A stretch of DNA of 64,000 nt from Paracoccaceae bacterium (GTDB lineage Bacteria > Pseudomonadota > Alphaproteobacteria > Rhodobacterales > Rhodobacteraceae): the NCBI GenBank assembly GCA_028284605.1, contig JANQRL010000009.1, positions 62,001 to 126,000 on the forward strand. Direction: 5' to 3'. Of this stretch, positions 1 to 8,418 are shown piece after piece; position 1 is the first letter of the stretch, and each line of letters begins with the position of its first letter. Under the pieces are notes generated by a model, which had not been told where the DNA came from, did not search any database, and saw only the letters and a program-made list of their open reading frames with translations. Made by a program: the position numbers and the translations under genes.

Positions 1-292
1 GCGACACGACGCGCCCGGGCCGGCCGATGAAATCCGACGGCAGGAGCAGGCCGACCATCTGGGTGCGCCCGTCCTCGAGCGTCTGGCTCAGCGTCGCGGC
101 GCCGCGAATGACCGAGGCGACAAAGCCCATCTCGTCGCCGGCCCAGCACACCGTCTGACCCGCCTCGTAATTGCGGTAGTACTTGATCTCCTCGAGCTTA
201 TCGAGTTCCTCGCGCTCGCAGCGCGCACAGACCGCATTGTGCCGGATCGGGCAATCCTTGCACTCGGCCTCGACGATTGCCTGGTTGGCCAT
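1..292 (-). CDS. fnrL: FnrL, Crp/Fnr-family oxygen-responsive regulator (3' end cut off by window)
   Basis: Only the N-terminal 97 residues lie in the window; the gene runs off the left edge. The start MANQAIVEAECKDC is followed by four cysteines (C11, C14, C22, C25), the N-terminal cluster-type spacing of FNR proteins that bind an oxygen-labile Fe-S cluster. A cyclic-nucleotide-binding-type barrel begins after it (around YEAGQTVCWAGDEMGFVASV). The gene is divergent from hemN, the usual Rhodobacterales arrangement, which supports FnrL control of anaerobic haem synthesis. I saw no clear FNR box in the short gap to hemN. The DNA-binding helix-turn-helix would lie outside the window. Confidence 0.88.
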   Translation of the reverse strand, partial: MANQAIVEAECKDCPIRHNAVCARCEREELDKLEEIKYYRNYEAGQTVCWAGDEMGFVASVIRGAATLSQTLEDGRTQMVGLLLPSDFIGRPGRVVS

Positions 293-356
293 GGCAGTCC
301 CGCTGCCTCCCATGTCGGACCCTGCCATCTTAACCCCACATCCCGGAGACAGTTCA

Positions 357-1712
357 ATGGCAACCTCTGATAGATTACGGGACTTGGGACTATTTGACGC
401 TCGTGTGCCCCGGTATACAAGCTATCCCCCCGCCAACCACTTCGCTGGCGGCGTCGACGCGGACGTCACGGCGGGCTGGCTCAGGGCCGTCGAGCCCGGC
501 ACGCGGGTCTCGCTCTATCTGCACATCCCCTATTGCCGGCGGCTGTGCTGGTTCTGCGCCTGTCGGACGCAAGGGACCACCACAGACCGGCCCCTCGCCC
601 CTTATCTTGCGCAACTCAAGGCCGAGCTAGGTCTCGTGGGGCGGCACCTGCCGCAGGACGTGGTGCTGAGCCAGATCCATCTCGGCGGCGGCACGCCGAC
701 CCTGCTGCCGCCGGAGATGCTCGCAGATCTCGGCCGGCAGCTTGCGATGTTCCGGCCCTGGGCGCGGGACCTCGAGTTTTCCGTCGAGATCGACCCCACT
801 GAGGTCAATCAGGAGCGGATCGACACGCTCAGGATCGCCGGGATGACCCGGGCCAGCATCGGCGTGCAGGATTTCGACCCCAAGGTGCAGGAGGCGATCG
901 GTCGGATCCAGAGCTTCGACCGCACCCGGGAGGTGGTGGACATGATCCGCGCCGCCGGGATCGAGTCGCTCAACATGGATGTGCTCTTCGGCCTGCCCTA
1001 CCAGACCCGGGCGCGGATGACCGAGAGCGTGCAGCGGGTCTTGTCGCTGACCCCGGACCGGGTGGCGCTCTACGGCTATGCCCATGTGCCCTGGATGGCC
1101 AAGCGCCAGGTGATGATCCCGACCGACGAACTGCCCGATGCCGAGGAACGGCTGAACCTCTTCGAGACGGCGCGGCGCCTCTTCCTCTGGGACGGCTACC
1201 GGGAGATCGGGATCGACCATTATGCCCGGCCCACCGACAGCATGGCGAAGGCCGATGAACAGGGCACGCTGCGGCGCAACTTCCAGGGCTATACGGCGGA
1301 CACGGCGGATGTGCTGATCGGCGTCGGTGCCTCGGCGATTTCGCGCTATCCGCAGGGCTTTGCACAGAACCAGTCGACCTCCTCAAAATACGCGGGTGAG
1401 ATCGAGGCCGGCCGACTCGCCACCCATCGCGGCCATATCCTGACTGAGGACGACCGGCTGCGCTCGGCGATGATCGAGGACATGATGTGCCGGTTCGAGA
1501 TCGATCTCGACGCGATTGCGGAGCGGTTCGGGGTGAAGGTGGCACGGCTGCGGCGGATGTGTGCGGCGCTGACGGTGAAGTTCGCCGATCAGATCGAGGT
1601 CGAGGGCAACCGCATCCGCCTGACCGAGAGCGCCCGCCTGCTCGCCCGCCTCGTGGCCCATGAAATCGACGCCTATGCGATGCCCGAGGGGCGGCACAGC
1701 CGGGCGCTCTGA
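357..1712 (+). CDS. hemN: Oxygen-independent coproporphyrinogen III dehydrogenase
   Basis: Radical-SAM enzyme converting coproporphyrinogen III to protoporphyrinogen IX without oxygen, in the cytoplasm. The product is 451 residues, the usual length for HemN. The cluster motif HIPYCRRLCWFCAC puts cysteines at 60, 64, 67 and 69, matching the CxxxCxxCxC signature of true HemN; the LGGGTPTLL segment follows. The ATG at 357 gives the canonical start MATSDRLRDLGLFDARVPRYTSYP; the open frame continues upstream to 183, but that extension overlaps divergent fnrL and is not HemN-like. FnrL probably activates it under low oxygen (family knowledge). Confidence 0.95.
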   Translation: MATSDRLRDLGLFDARVPRYTSYPPANHFAGGVDADVTAGWLRAVEPGTRVSLYLHIPYCRRLCWFCACRTQGTTTDRPLAPYLAQLKAELGLVGRHLPQDVVLSQIHLGGGTPTLLPPEMLADLGRQLAMFRPWARDLEFSVEIDPTEVNQERIDTLRIAGMTRASIGVQDFDPKVQEAIGRIQSFDRTREVVDMIRAAGIESLNMDVLFGLPYQTRARMTESVQRVLSLTPDRVALYGYAHVPWMAKRQVMIPTDELPDAEERLNLFETARRLFLWDGYREIGIDHYARPTDSMAKADEQGTLRRNFQGYTADTADVLIGVGASAISRYPQGFAQNQSTSSKYAGEIEAGRLATHRGHILTEDDRLRSAMIEDMMCRFEIDLDAIAERFGVKVARLRRMCAALTVKFADQIEVEGNRIRLTESARLLARLVAHEIDAYAMPEGRHSRAL

Positions 1713-1796
1713 CCGATCCTGGGCTTCCGTTCGGTGGTCTTGGAGGTCATCGAGTTCCCCATGCGCCTATCATAGAGAACGCGGAAGCGGTGCAAC

Positions 1797-1972
1797 GTAA
1801 GCCGGGCAGCGACAGACCGGGGGATGGCGATCCTAGGACTGAGCTAACGCGCTTTATGACAGCCAAACACATCCCCTGCTCCGAGCTCCGCGCCAACGAC
1901 AACCCAATCGCCAGCCCGCCGGACGGTCTGTCGATGCCCGGCGCCTTCGGCTCGATTCCGGGCGGGAAGTAG
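1797..1972 (+). repeat. Dispersed intergenic repeat, copy 1
   Basis: This block is closely matched by the reverse complement of 11377-11601 and more loosely by 4744-4887. Shared words include GACAGACCGGGGGATGGCGA, a GCTTTATG/GATTTATG core, TCCGAGCTCCGCGCC, CCCAATCGCCAGCCCG and GACGGTCTGTCGAT followed by CCCGGCGCCTTCGG. It fills most of the gap between hemN and matB (1713-2066); nothing else recognisable was seen in that gap. A 60-codon open frame spans it, but the frame is not kept in the 4744 copy, so I treat it as a non-coding repeat. No terminal transposase or target duplication is evident. Confidence 0.75.
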
Positions 1973-2066
1973 AGCAGTGGAAGGTCAGACCGACAGGCGC
2001 CCATCCATCGGGCCCCACGACGAACCGACGTTTCCATCTCCGCACGCCCCGCTCTAAAGAACGATC

Positions 2067-3575
2067 ATGGCTAATCCGCTCTACGACACGCTCTTCGGCG
2101 CCCACGACGGGGCGCCCGCGCCGTTCCTCCATCTGCCGGACGGGGGGATCGTCTCTCACGCAGCCTTCCTCGCCCGCGCCAGGGCCTTCGCCCATGCCCT
2201 GACCGGGCTCGGGCTGGAGCCCGGCGACCGCGTCGCGGTGCAAGTCGAGAAGAGCGCCGACGCACTCGCCCTCTACGCCGCCTGCGCCCAAACCGGCCTC
2301 GTCTTCCTGCCGCTCAACACCGCCTATACGCCCGCCGAACTCGATTACTTCGTCGGCAATTCCGGTGCCGGGCTCCTCGTCTCGACCGACGAGGCCGCGC
2401 CCGCTCTGGCCGAACTGGCAGGCCGTCACGGCGCCGCGCATCTGACGCTCGGCACCGACGGCACCGGTACCTTGGCCGACCTCGCCGAGGGCCAGCCGGA
2501 CAGCTTCCCGACCGTCCCACGCGACGAGACCGACCTCGCCGCGATCCTTTACACCTCGGGCACAACGGGCCGCTCCAAAGGCGCTATGCTGAGCCAGAAG
2601 AACCTGCTGTCGAACGCCCGGGCGCTCGCCGATCTCTGGCGCTTCGGGTCGTCGGACGTCCTCCTCCACGCGCTGCCGATCTTCCACACCCACGGGCTCT
2701 TCGTGGCCACCAATATCGCGCTGCTGACCGGCGGGTCGATGATCCTGCTGCCGAAGTTCGAGACCGATGCCGTTCTCGAGGCGCTGCCAAAGGCAACGGC
2801 AATGATGGGGGTCCCGACGTTCTACACGCGCCTGCTTGCCGACCCCCGCTTCACCTCCGAGACCTGCGCCAACATGCGCCTCTTCGTCTCCGGCTCCGCA
2901 CCGCTTCTGGCCGAGACCCACCGCGCCTTCGAGGCCCGCACCGGCCACCGCATCCTGGAACGCTACGGCATGACCGAGACCAATATGTCGACTTCAAACC
3001 CCTATGACGGCGAGCGCCGCCCCGGCACCGTCGGCCTGCCGCTGCCCGGGGTCGAGGTGAAGGTCTGCGACGATCAGGGCACTGAGCTTCCGCGCGGCGA
3101 AATCGGCGTCCTGGAAGTGCGGGGTGCCAATGTCTTCGAGGGCTATTGGCGGATGCCCGAGAAGACGGCCGAAGAGCTGCGGCCCGATAGGTTCTTTTTC
3201 ACCGGCGATCTGGCGGTGCAGGGGGATGACGGCTACGTCACCATCGTCGGCCGTGCCAAGGACCTGATCATCTCCGGCGGGTTCAACGTCTACCCCAAGG
3301 AGGTGGAGGAAGCCCTCGACGCCCTGCCCGGCGTGGCCGAAAGCGCCGTGATCGGGGTGCCCCACCCCGATCTTGGCGAGGCGGTGGTGGCGGTGGTTGC
3401 CGCCGAACCGGGGCAAAGCCCGGAACCGGCGGCGCTCACCGCCGCGCTCGACGGGAAACTGGCGCGCTTCAAGCAGCCCAAGACGATACTCGTCACCGAT
3501 GCGCTGCCCCGCAACACAATGGGCAAGGTGCAGAAAGCCGCGCTGCGCGCCACCTACGCCACGCTCTTCGCCTGA
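2067..3575 (+). CDS. matB: Malonyl-CoA synthetase (malonate--CoA ligase)
   Basis: AMP-forming acyl-CoA synthetase of 502 residues, the size of rhizobial and rhodobacterial MatB (about 504). It activates malonate or methylmalonate to the CoA thioester with ATP in the cytoplasm. Visible motifs are the P-loop-like LYTSGTTGRSKGAM (161-174), the adenylate motif RYGMTETNMSTSNPYDGERR, the hinge region GRAKDLIISGGFNVYPKEVE and the C-terminal catalytic lysine K487 in PRNTMGKVQK. The TNMSTSNPY segment is typical of MatB rather than acetyl- or long-chain synthetases. No malonate decarboxylase or transporter gene is adjacent, so substrate choice is inferred from the sequence pattern. Confidence 0.85.
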   Translation: MANPLYDTLFGAHDGAPAPFLHLPDGGIVSHAAFLARARAFAHALTGLGLEPGDRVAVQVEKSADALALYAACAQTGLVFLPLNTAYTPAELDYFVGNSGAGLLVSTDEAAPALAELAGRHGAAHLTLGTDGTGTLADLAEGQPDSFPTVPRDETDLAAILYTSGTTGRSKGAMLSQKNLLSNARALADLWRFGSSDVLLHALPIFHTHGLFVATNIALLTGGSMILLPKFETDAVLEALPKATAMMGVPTFYTRLLADPRFTSETCANMRLFVSGSAPLLAETHRAFEARTGHRILERYGMTETNMSTSNPYDGERRPGTVGLPLPGVEVKVCDDQGTELPRGEIGVLEVRGANVFEGYWRMPEKTAEELRPDRFFFTGDLAVQGDDGYVTIVGRAKDLIISGGFNVYPKEVEEALDALPGVAESAVIGVPHPDLGEAVVAVVAAEPGQSPEPAALTAALDGKLARFKQPKTILVTDALPRNTMGKVQKAALRATYATLFA

Positions 3576-3646
3576 GGCGCAAGGGCCTCTTTCCTAACAG
3601 CCTCGAGTGCCGTATCAGCCGCGCTGACAATCAGCAGGAGTCGACC

Positions 3647-4669
3647 ATGGGCTATCGTGTCGTCGTCGCCGGTGCCACGGGCAATGTGGGCCGGGAAATG
3701 CTCAACATCCTCAGCGAGCGGGGCTTCCCGGTCGACGAGATCGCCGCGCTCGCCAGCCGGAGGTCCCTCGGCACCGAGGTGAGCTTTGGCGAGACCACGC
3801 TCAAGACCAGAGACATCGAGGGCTTCGACTGGTCCGGCTGGGACATCGCCCTCTTCGCGATCGGCTCCGAGGCCACCAAGGTCCATGCGCCCAAGGCCGC
3901 CAAGGCCGGCTGCGTGGTGATCGACAATTCCTCGCTCTACCGGATGGACCCGGACGTGCCGCTTATCGTGCCGGAGGTGAACGCCGCCGCGATCGACGGC
4001 TATGCCAGGAAGAACATCATCGCCAATCCGAACTGCTCCACCGCGCAGATGGTCGTGGCGCTGAAGCCGCTCCATGACCGCGCCCGGATCAGGCGGGTCG
4101 TCGTCTCGACCTACCAGTCCGCCTCGGGCGCCGGGAAGGCCGGGATGGACGAGCTTTGGGAGCAGACCAAGTCCGTCTACAACCCGACCGCCGAGGTGCC
4201 GCCGGAGACGTTCCAGAAGCAGATCGCCTTCAACGTCATTCCCCAGATCGACGCCTTCATGGAAGACGGCTCCACCAAGGAAGAGTGGAAGATGGTGGCG
4301 GAGACCAAGAAGATCGTGGACCCGTCGATCAAGGTCACCGCGACCTGTGTGCGGGTGCCGGTCTTCGTCGGCCATTCCGAGGCGGTGAACATCGAGTTCG
4401 AGGAGTTCCTCGACGAGGACGAAGCCCGCGATATCCTGCGCGAAGCCCCGGGTATCGTGGTTGTTGATAAGCGCGAGCCGGGCGGCTACGCGACGCCGGT
4501 CGAATGCGTCGGCGACTTCGCCACCTTCATCAGCCGCATCCGTCAGGACCCGACGGTGGAGAACGGCCTGAACCTCTGGTGCGTCAGCGACAACCTCCGC
4601 AAGGGTGCGGCGCTCAACGCGGTGCAGATCGCGGAGGTGCTGGGCAACCGGATGCTGCAAAGGGCCTAA
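3647..4669 (+). CDS. asd: Aspartate-semialdehyde dehydrogenase
   Basis: Makes L-aspartate-4-semialdehyde from aspartyl phosphate with NADPH, the branch point to lysine/diaminopimelate, threonine and methionine. At 340 residues it has the usual length. The N-terminal dinucleotide-binding motif VVAGATGNVGREML (6-19) and the nucleophile C130 in ANPNCSTAQM are visible. It stands alone between matB and a convergent SRPBCC gene; dapF and dapA are elsewhere in the window, so the lysine genes are scattered rather than in an operon. The ATG is preceded by CAGCAGGAGTC, a good ribosome-binding site. Confidence 0.95.
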   Translation: MGYRVVVAGATGNVGREMLNILSERGFPVDEIAALASRRSLGTEVSFGETTLKTRDIEGFDWSGWDIALFAIGSEATKVHAPKAAKAGCVVIDNSSLYRMDPDVPLIVPEVNAAAIDGYARKNIIANPNCSTAQMVVALKPLHDRARIRRVVVSTYQSASGAGKAGMDELWEQTKSVYNPTAEVPPETFQKQIAFNVIPQIDAFMEDGSTKEEWKMVAETKKIVDPSIKVTATCVRVPVFVGHSEAVNIEFEEFLDEDEARDILREAPGIVVVDKREPGGYATPVECVGDFATFISRIRQDPTVENGLNLWCVSDNLRKGAALNAVQIAEVLGNRMLQRA

Positions 4670-4743
4670 CAGGTCACTGCGCCACGTCCGCTTTGCGGAC
4701 GAAGCGGACATCCGTACGCAAATCGCGCGAGCGCCGACCTGCG

Positions 4744-4887
4744 GGGTGGCGATCCGACCGACGAGCAGAGCGATTTATGCCGGCCAAGTCCGAAAGACCT
4801 GCGAGCGTCGCGCGGCCGTCATCCAATCGCCGCCCCGGGGGGCGGGTCGGCGATCGCGCGGCGGCTTCGCCTTGATTCCGCGCGGGG
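4744..4887 (+). repeat. Dispersed intergenic repeat, copy 2 (diverged)
   Basis: This shares the same ordered landmarks as the copies at 1797-1972 and 11377-11601: GGTGGCGATCC, then GAGCAGAGCGATTTATG, GCCAAGTCC, CATCCAATCGCC, and a GGCTTCGCCTTGATTCCG end. It is more diverged than the other two and its reading frames are not conserved. It lies in the gap between asd and the convergent SRPBCC gene (4670-4950). The assignment rests on hand alignment of short blocks. Confidence 0.55.
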
Positions 4888-4950
4888 CCCCGATCGAACG
4901 TTCGTTCAGGGCTCGGAGCGGTCCTTGGTGCGCTCCGTGGAAGCGGGCGC

Positions 4951-5481
4951 CTACCCCTCGACCACCGCCTTGAGGTTGGCGAGTCCGGCCTCGTAGTCGC
5001 CGCCGACCATGCCGTCCATCATCAGGCCCATCCAGCGGGCCATCGGGTTCATACCGAGATCGCTGTCAAAGCCCCAGGTCACCGTCGTCGCCTCGCCCGC
5101 GGGCTCCAGCACGAAGTAGGCGTCCGCCGTCCCCATCGGCCCGAAGTCGAGCGCCGTCTCCACGCGTTCATTCTCCACGCTCGCGGTGATCTCCTGGGTG
5201 CCGACCCCGACGCGGCGGTTCTCGGACGACCAGGACAGGGTGTTGCCAACCCCGGCCTCAGGCCCGGAATAGGTCAGCTCCACCTCCGGATCGAGCGAGA
5301 GCCAGGGCGACCATTCGGCCGTCGCCTGCATCGAGTTCACGTAAGGAAAGATCGCCTCGGGCGGCGCTTCGATCTCCACCTGCCGCTCCACGTTGACGGT
5401 TTGCGGCAGCACGAAGGCCACCGCCACCAGAATCACGGCAAGCACCACCAGCCCGCCCAAAAGCCGTCCCAGAAAACGCAT
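4951..5481 (-). CDS. Membrane-anchored SRPBCC-fold (polyketide cyclase/dehydrase-like) protein
   Basis: Predicted 176-residue protein with one N-terminal membrane segment (FLGRLLGGLVVLAVILVAVAF, about residues 3-23), then a START/SRPBCC-type hydrophobic-cavity domain opening with VNVERQVEIEAPPEAIFPYV and containing the WSPW segment common in polyketide_cyc2-type members. The ligand and function are unknown. The start at 5481 is chosen over the longer frame (to 5541) because GGGGGAAGCGAG precedes this ATG and the hydrophobic anchor then begins at once. It is convergent with asd and divergent from lolA. Confidence 0.75.
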   Translation of the reverse strand: MRFLGRLLGGLVVLAVILVAVAFVLPQTVNVERQVEIEAPPEAIFPYVNSMQATAEWSPWLSLDPEVELTYSGPEAGVGNTLSWSSENRRVGVGTQEITASVENERVETALDFGPMGTADAYFVLEPAGEATTVTWGFDSDLGMNPMARWMGLMMDGMVGGDYEAGLANLKAVVEG

Positions 5482-5646
5482 CTCGCTTCCCCCGTTGGTT
5501 ACAGGCGCAACGATATCACGAACGGCCGCTGAATGCGCCACCGTTCTCCGATGGCAGGGGCGTGTTATCGCCTAGCGGGGTCACATCGCCGACAAATCTC
5601 CCGACCGCGGGTGCATCTCGCCCGTTCATCGACTAGCTAAGGCGAC

Positions 5647-6261
5647 ATGCAAATGACCCTCTTCCGCGTGCTGTTCTTCCTCCTGCCGCTGGCCCTGGCG
5701 GCGCTTGCCGCGCCGGTCCGCTCGGAGACGATCCCGCTCACCGAATTGTCGCGCTACCTCAATGCGCTGCAGACGGCGGAGGGGGAGTTCACCCAGATCA
5801 ACTCCGACGGCACGATCTCCACCGGCACGCTCTACATCAAGCGCCCCGGGCGGATCCGGTTCGAGTATAATCCGCCGGAACAGGCCCTGGTAATGGCCTC
5901 GGGCGGGCAGGTGGCGATCTTCGATCCGCGCTCGAATACCGGGCCGGACCGCTACCCGCTCTCCGAAACGCCGCTCTCGATCATTCTGGCGCGCAATGTC
6001 GATCTGGGCCGGGCGAACATGGTGACAGGCCACGGCTCGGACGGGACGACGACGACGGTGACGGCCCAGGACCCGGACAATCCGGATTACGGCAGCATCC
6101 GGCTGGTCTTCACCGGCAGCCCGACCGAACTCCGGCAATGGGTGATCACCGACGGGAGCGGCACCGAGACCACCGTGGTGCTCGGCGATCTTCAGACCGG
6201 CGGGACGCTCCGCGATATCCTGTTCAACATCCAGCGCGAGATGCGTAACTGGGGCAACTGA
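5647..6261 (+). CDS. lolA: LolA-like outer-membrane lipoprotein carrier protein
   Basis: Periplasmic chaperone carrying lipoproteins from the LolCDE transporter to the outer membrane. The 204-residue product has an N-terminal signal peptide (MTLFRVLFFLLPLALAALA, with likely cleavage near APVRSET) and LolA-type strands such as GEFTQ, GTLYIKRPGRIRFEY and PEQALVMASGG. The C-terminal part is shorter and less canonical than in enterobacteria, as is usual in alphaproteobacteria. An in-frame ATG two codons downstream (5653) is an alternative start. Convergent with the lipoprotein gene ending at 6266. Confidence 0.85.
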   Translation: MQMTLFRVLFFLLPLALAALAAPVRSETIPLTELSRYLNALQTAEGEFTQINSDGTISTGTLYIKRPGRIRFEYNPPEQALVMASGGQVAIFDPRSNTGPDRYPLSETPLSIILARNVDLGRANMVTGHGSDGTTTTVTAQDPDNPDYGSIRLVFTGSPTELRQWVITDGSGTETTVVLGDLQTGGTLRDILFNIQREMRNWGN

Positions 6262-6265
6262 CGGC

Positions 6266-6859
6266 TCAGCGCAGCCGCCGGGAACAGGTCACAAGCTGCG
6301 CCTCGTACATCTGCGCCCGCGCGGCGACCTCTCCGGCGATCCGCATCAGCCAGCCCTTGGAGCGGTAGCTGCCGCGGTTAAAGCCGGAGCGGCCGTCGTG
6401 ATAGGCGAGATACTGGTTGCGGGTGTCGTCGAGCGCCACGCCGGTCTCCTCGACGGTCAGGTTCATGTACCAGCCCATGAAGTCCGCCGCGTCGGCGATG
6501 TCGTCGCGCCGGGCGCCGCGGCGGCCCTCCAGCCGGAGATACTCGTCCCAGGTCCCGTCGAGCGCCTGGGAATAGCCCATCGCGGAACTCTGCCGCCCGG
6601 TCGGGATCACGCCCAGCGCAAAACGGTGCGGCGGGCGGTTGTTGGAGATGAATTTGCTCTCCTGATAGATCATCGCCATCAGCACATGGGGCTCCACGCC
6701 CCATTTCCGCTCCGCCTGCCGGAAGGCGCGGCCGTAATGGGGCCGTTCCGCGAGGATGGAACAGGCATTGTCCAGCTCGCGCGGCGCACTGCCCTGACGC
6801 TCGCCGCCGCAGGAGCCGAGCACCATGATCATCAGAAGGGCGAGGACGGGTCTGCTCAT
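6266..6859 (-). CDS. Lytic transglycosylase SLT-domain lipoprotein
   Basis: 197-residue predicted lipoprotein that would cleave peptidoglycan glycan strands. The signal peptide MSRPVLALLMIMVLGSC carries a lipobox with the lipidated cysteine at 17. The catalytic glutamate is probably E67 in MAMIYQESKF, and MGYSQALDGTW fits the glycosyl hydrolase 23 signature region. The start at 6859 is chosen because it begins the signal peptide; the frame is open further upstream but without signal features. The -1 position after cleavage leaves GGERQ, so the final membrane location (inner or outer) is not clear. Confidence 0.8.
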   Translation of the reverse strand: MSRPVLALLMIMVLGSCGGERQGSAPRELDNACSILAERPHYGRAFRQAERKWGVEPHVLMAMIYQESKFISNNRPPHRFALGVIPTGRQSSAMGYSQALDGTWDEYLRLEGRRGARRDDIADAADFMGWYMNLTVEETGVALDDTRNQYLAYHDGRSGFNRGSYRSKGWLMRIAGEVAARAQMYEAQLVTCSRRLR

Positions 6860-7043
6860 CTGCCTCTCGCTTTGTTCTTTTTTTGTTGACCGCACTCTAG
6901 CGCAAGGATGGCGTCCTGCAAACTCACTTCTGCGCGGGGCCACTGTCTGAGGGCGCGGTACAGACTGTTTCCTCCGAATCGGCTTGGGCGCCGTGGACAG
7001 GCGTCGGCGGCAAAGCTAGACAAGGTGCGGGGACTGTTACGTG

Positions 7044-7370
7044 ATGTTGAAGACACGCGCGAAATATCATTTGGGCCAGGTGGTCCGGCACCGGAAACAT
7101 CCGTTTCGCGGCGTGGTGTTCGACGTGGACGCGATGTTCTCCAATACCGAGGAATGGTACGAGGCGATCCCGGAGGAGGCGCGGCCTGCGAAGGATCAGC
7201 CCTTCTATCACCTGCTCGCCGAGAACGATGAGAGCTACTATGTGGCCTATGTCTCGGAGCAGAACCTGATCGCCGACTATTCCGGCCAGCCGGTGGATCA
7301 CCCCGACGTGCCCGATCTCTTCGGCCCGTTCGAGGACGGGCTCTACCCGCTGCATTTTCAGCTCAACTGA
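7044..7370 (+). CDS. hspQ: Heat shock protein HspQ
   Basis: 108-residue HspQ/YccV-type hemimethylated-DNA-binding-like domain protein. In E. coli HspQ modulates Lon protease specificity. The family signature is visible: KYHLGQVVRHRKHPFRGVVF at the start, PFYHLLAENDE in the middle and YVSEQNL later. Two start codons are adjacent, GTG 7041 and ATG 7044; I prefer ATG, which gives the common MLKTRAKY start, behind GGTGCGGGGA. Convergent with petC; the double palindrome at 7395-7439 and the petC terminator lie in between. Confidence 0.9.
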   Translation: MLKTRAKYHLGQVVRHRKHPFRGVVFDVDAMFSNTEEWYEAIPEEARPAKDQPFYHLLAENDESYYVAYVSEQNLIADYSGQPVDHPDVPDLFGPFEDGLYPLHFQLN

Positions 7371-7394
7371 GGCGCGCTGTCTGATCGAGGCGGA

Positions 7395-7439
7395 GCAAAA
7401 CTCTTCGAAGAGTTTTGCCAGACCCTTCGAAGGGTCTGG
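7395..7439. repeat. Double palindrome, copy A
   Basis: Two perfect palindromes sit back to back. The first (7395-7418, 12-nt arms) centres on CTCTTCGAAGAG with outer CAAAA/TTTTG; the second (7418-7439, 11-nt arms) centres on CCCTTCGAAGGG with outer CAGA/TCTG. Both share the TTCGAA core. The same 43 nt occur in inverted orientation at 32498-32540. Placed between the convergent hspQ and petC genes, it could act as a bidirectional terminator or mRNA-stabilising REP-like element; that role is inferred. Confidence 0.8.
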
Positions 7440-7472
7440 GTTCGCTGGATGCAGACCCGCCGCCCCAAATGA

Positions 7473-7497
7473 AAAGGCCCGCGCGAGGCGGGCCTTT
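7473..7497 (-). terminator. Rho-independent terminator of petABC
   Basis: Ten-base arms AAAGGCCCGC (7473-7482) and GCGGGCCTTT (7488-7497) with a five-base loop form a GC-rich hairpin just past the petC stop. On the minus strand it is followed by TTTTCATTT, so it should end the petABC transcript. It could also stop hspQ transcripts in the other direction. Confidence 0.8.
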
Positions 7498-7522
7498 CTC
7501 CAGTTCGGGCGAGCGAGGGCGC

Positions 7523-8401
7523 CTAAGCGTCCTCGGTCCGCGCCTTCGGCTTATGCGGCGCCCAGATGCGCTTGTTGGTCAGGTAGAGCAGCACCGACAG
7601 CACGGTCAGGAAGATCACCCCGGTCAGCCCGGCCTGCTTGCGCGCCTCGAGCTTCGGCTCCGCGGTCCACATCAGGAACGCGGCGACATCCTTCGAGAGA
7701 CTCTCCACGTCGGTCGGCGCGCCGTCGATAAACTCCACGTCGTCCCCCCAGAGCGGCGGCGACATGCTGATATAGGTGCCCTTGATCGTGGAATGGCCGT
7801 GGTCGTCCACGCAGTTCTCCGGCACCGCACCGGCGCCGAACGCTTCGTTGTAGAACAACCCATCCATCGCTTCGTCGCCGACCGCGCAATCCGGCTCTTC
7901 GACATATCCGTTCATCAGCGAGGCGATGTACTCCGCCCCGCCCATGCCGCGGAAGAGCTGCGCCATGCCGGTGCCGTAGGGCCCGGAGAAGCCGGCGCGC
8001 GCCTTGGCCATCAGGCTGAGATCCGGCGCGGTGTTGAGCAGACTTTCGGGGAAATGGTCCTGCGGGACGCCCGGGCGGAAATCGCCTTCGCCGTCAAAGA
8101 GCGTCGGATCCCAGACCTCGTAGAGCTCGGCATAGGCGCGCATCTGCTCGTCAGGCAGCGCTGGGCCGCCGCCGTCGCTGAGGTTGCGGAACGCCACGAA
8201 TTTCAGCCCATGGCAGGAGGCGCAGATCTCGGTATAGACCTGCAATCCGCGCTGGAGCTGCATCCGGTCGTAGGACCCGAACGGGCCTTCGAAGGAGAAC
8301 TCGTAGTCCTCCACATAGCCGACACCGCCGGCGGCGATGGCCGCGCCCGGGGCCGCGAGGCCCAGGGCGATGGCGGTGCTGAGTGCGAGTTTGCGGAACA
8401 T
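7523..8401 (-). CDS. petC: Cytochrome c1 of the bc1 complex
   Basis: Haem c subunit of ubiquinol:cytochrome c oxidoreductase, 292 residues. A signal peptide (residues 1-23, ending AAPGAAIAA) exports the haem domain to the periplasm. CASCH at 60-64 is the covalent haem site, and the C-terminal hydrophobic segment TGVIFLTVLSVLLYL anchors it in the inner membrane, followed by KRIWAPHKPKAR. It accepts electrons from the Rieske protein and passes them to soluble or membrane cytochrome c. Third gene of petABC, 17 nt after petB. Confidence 0.97.
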   Translation of the reverse strand: MFRKLALSTAIALGLAAPGAAIAAGGVGYVEDYEFSFEGPFGSYDRMQLQRGLQVYTEICASCHGLKFVAFRNLSDGGGPALPDEQMRAYAELYEVWDPTLFDGEGDFRPGVPQDHFPESLLNTAPDLSLMAKARAGFSGPYGTGMAQLFRGMGGAEYIASLMNGYVEEPDCAVGDEAMDGLFYNEAFGAGAVPENCVDDHGHSTIKGTYISMSPPLWGDDVEFIDGAPTDVESLSKDVAAFLMWTAEPKLEARKQAGLTGVIFLTVLSVLLYLTNKRIWAPHKPKARTEDA

Positions 8402-8418
8402 CTGATTTCGGTCCTTTC

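Noticed and set aside
183-356. N-terminal extension of the hemN open frame
   Set aside because: It overlaps divergent fnrL and lacks HemN similarity; ATG 357 gives the canonical N-terminus.
293-356. FNR box between fnrL and hemN
   Set aside because: No TTGA-N6-TCAA-like palindrome found in the gap.
1790-1972. Small 60-aa gene within repeat copy 1 (and a 69-aa frame in copy 3)
   Set aside because: The reading frame is not preserved in the third copy and there is no ribosome-binding site; better explained as a repeat.
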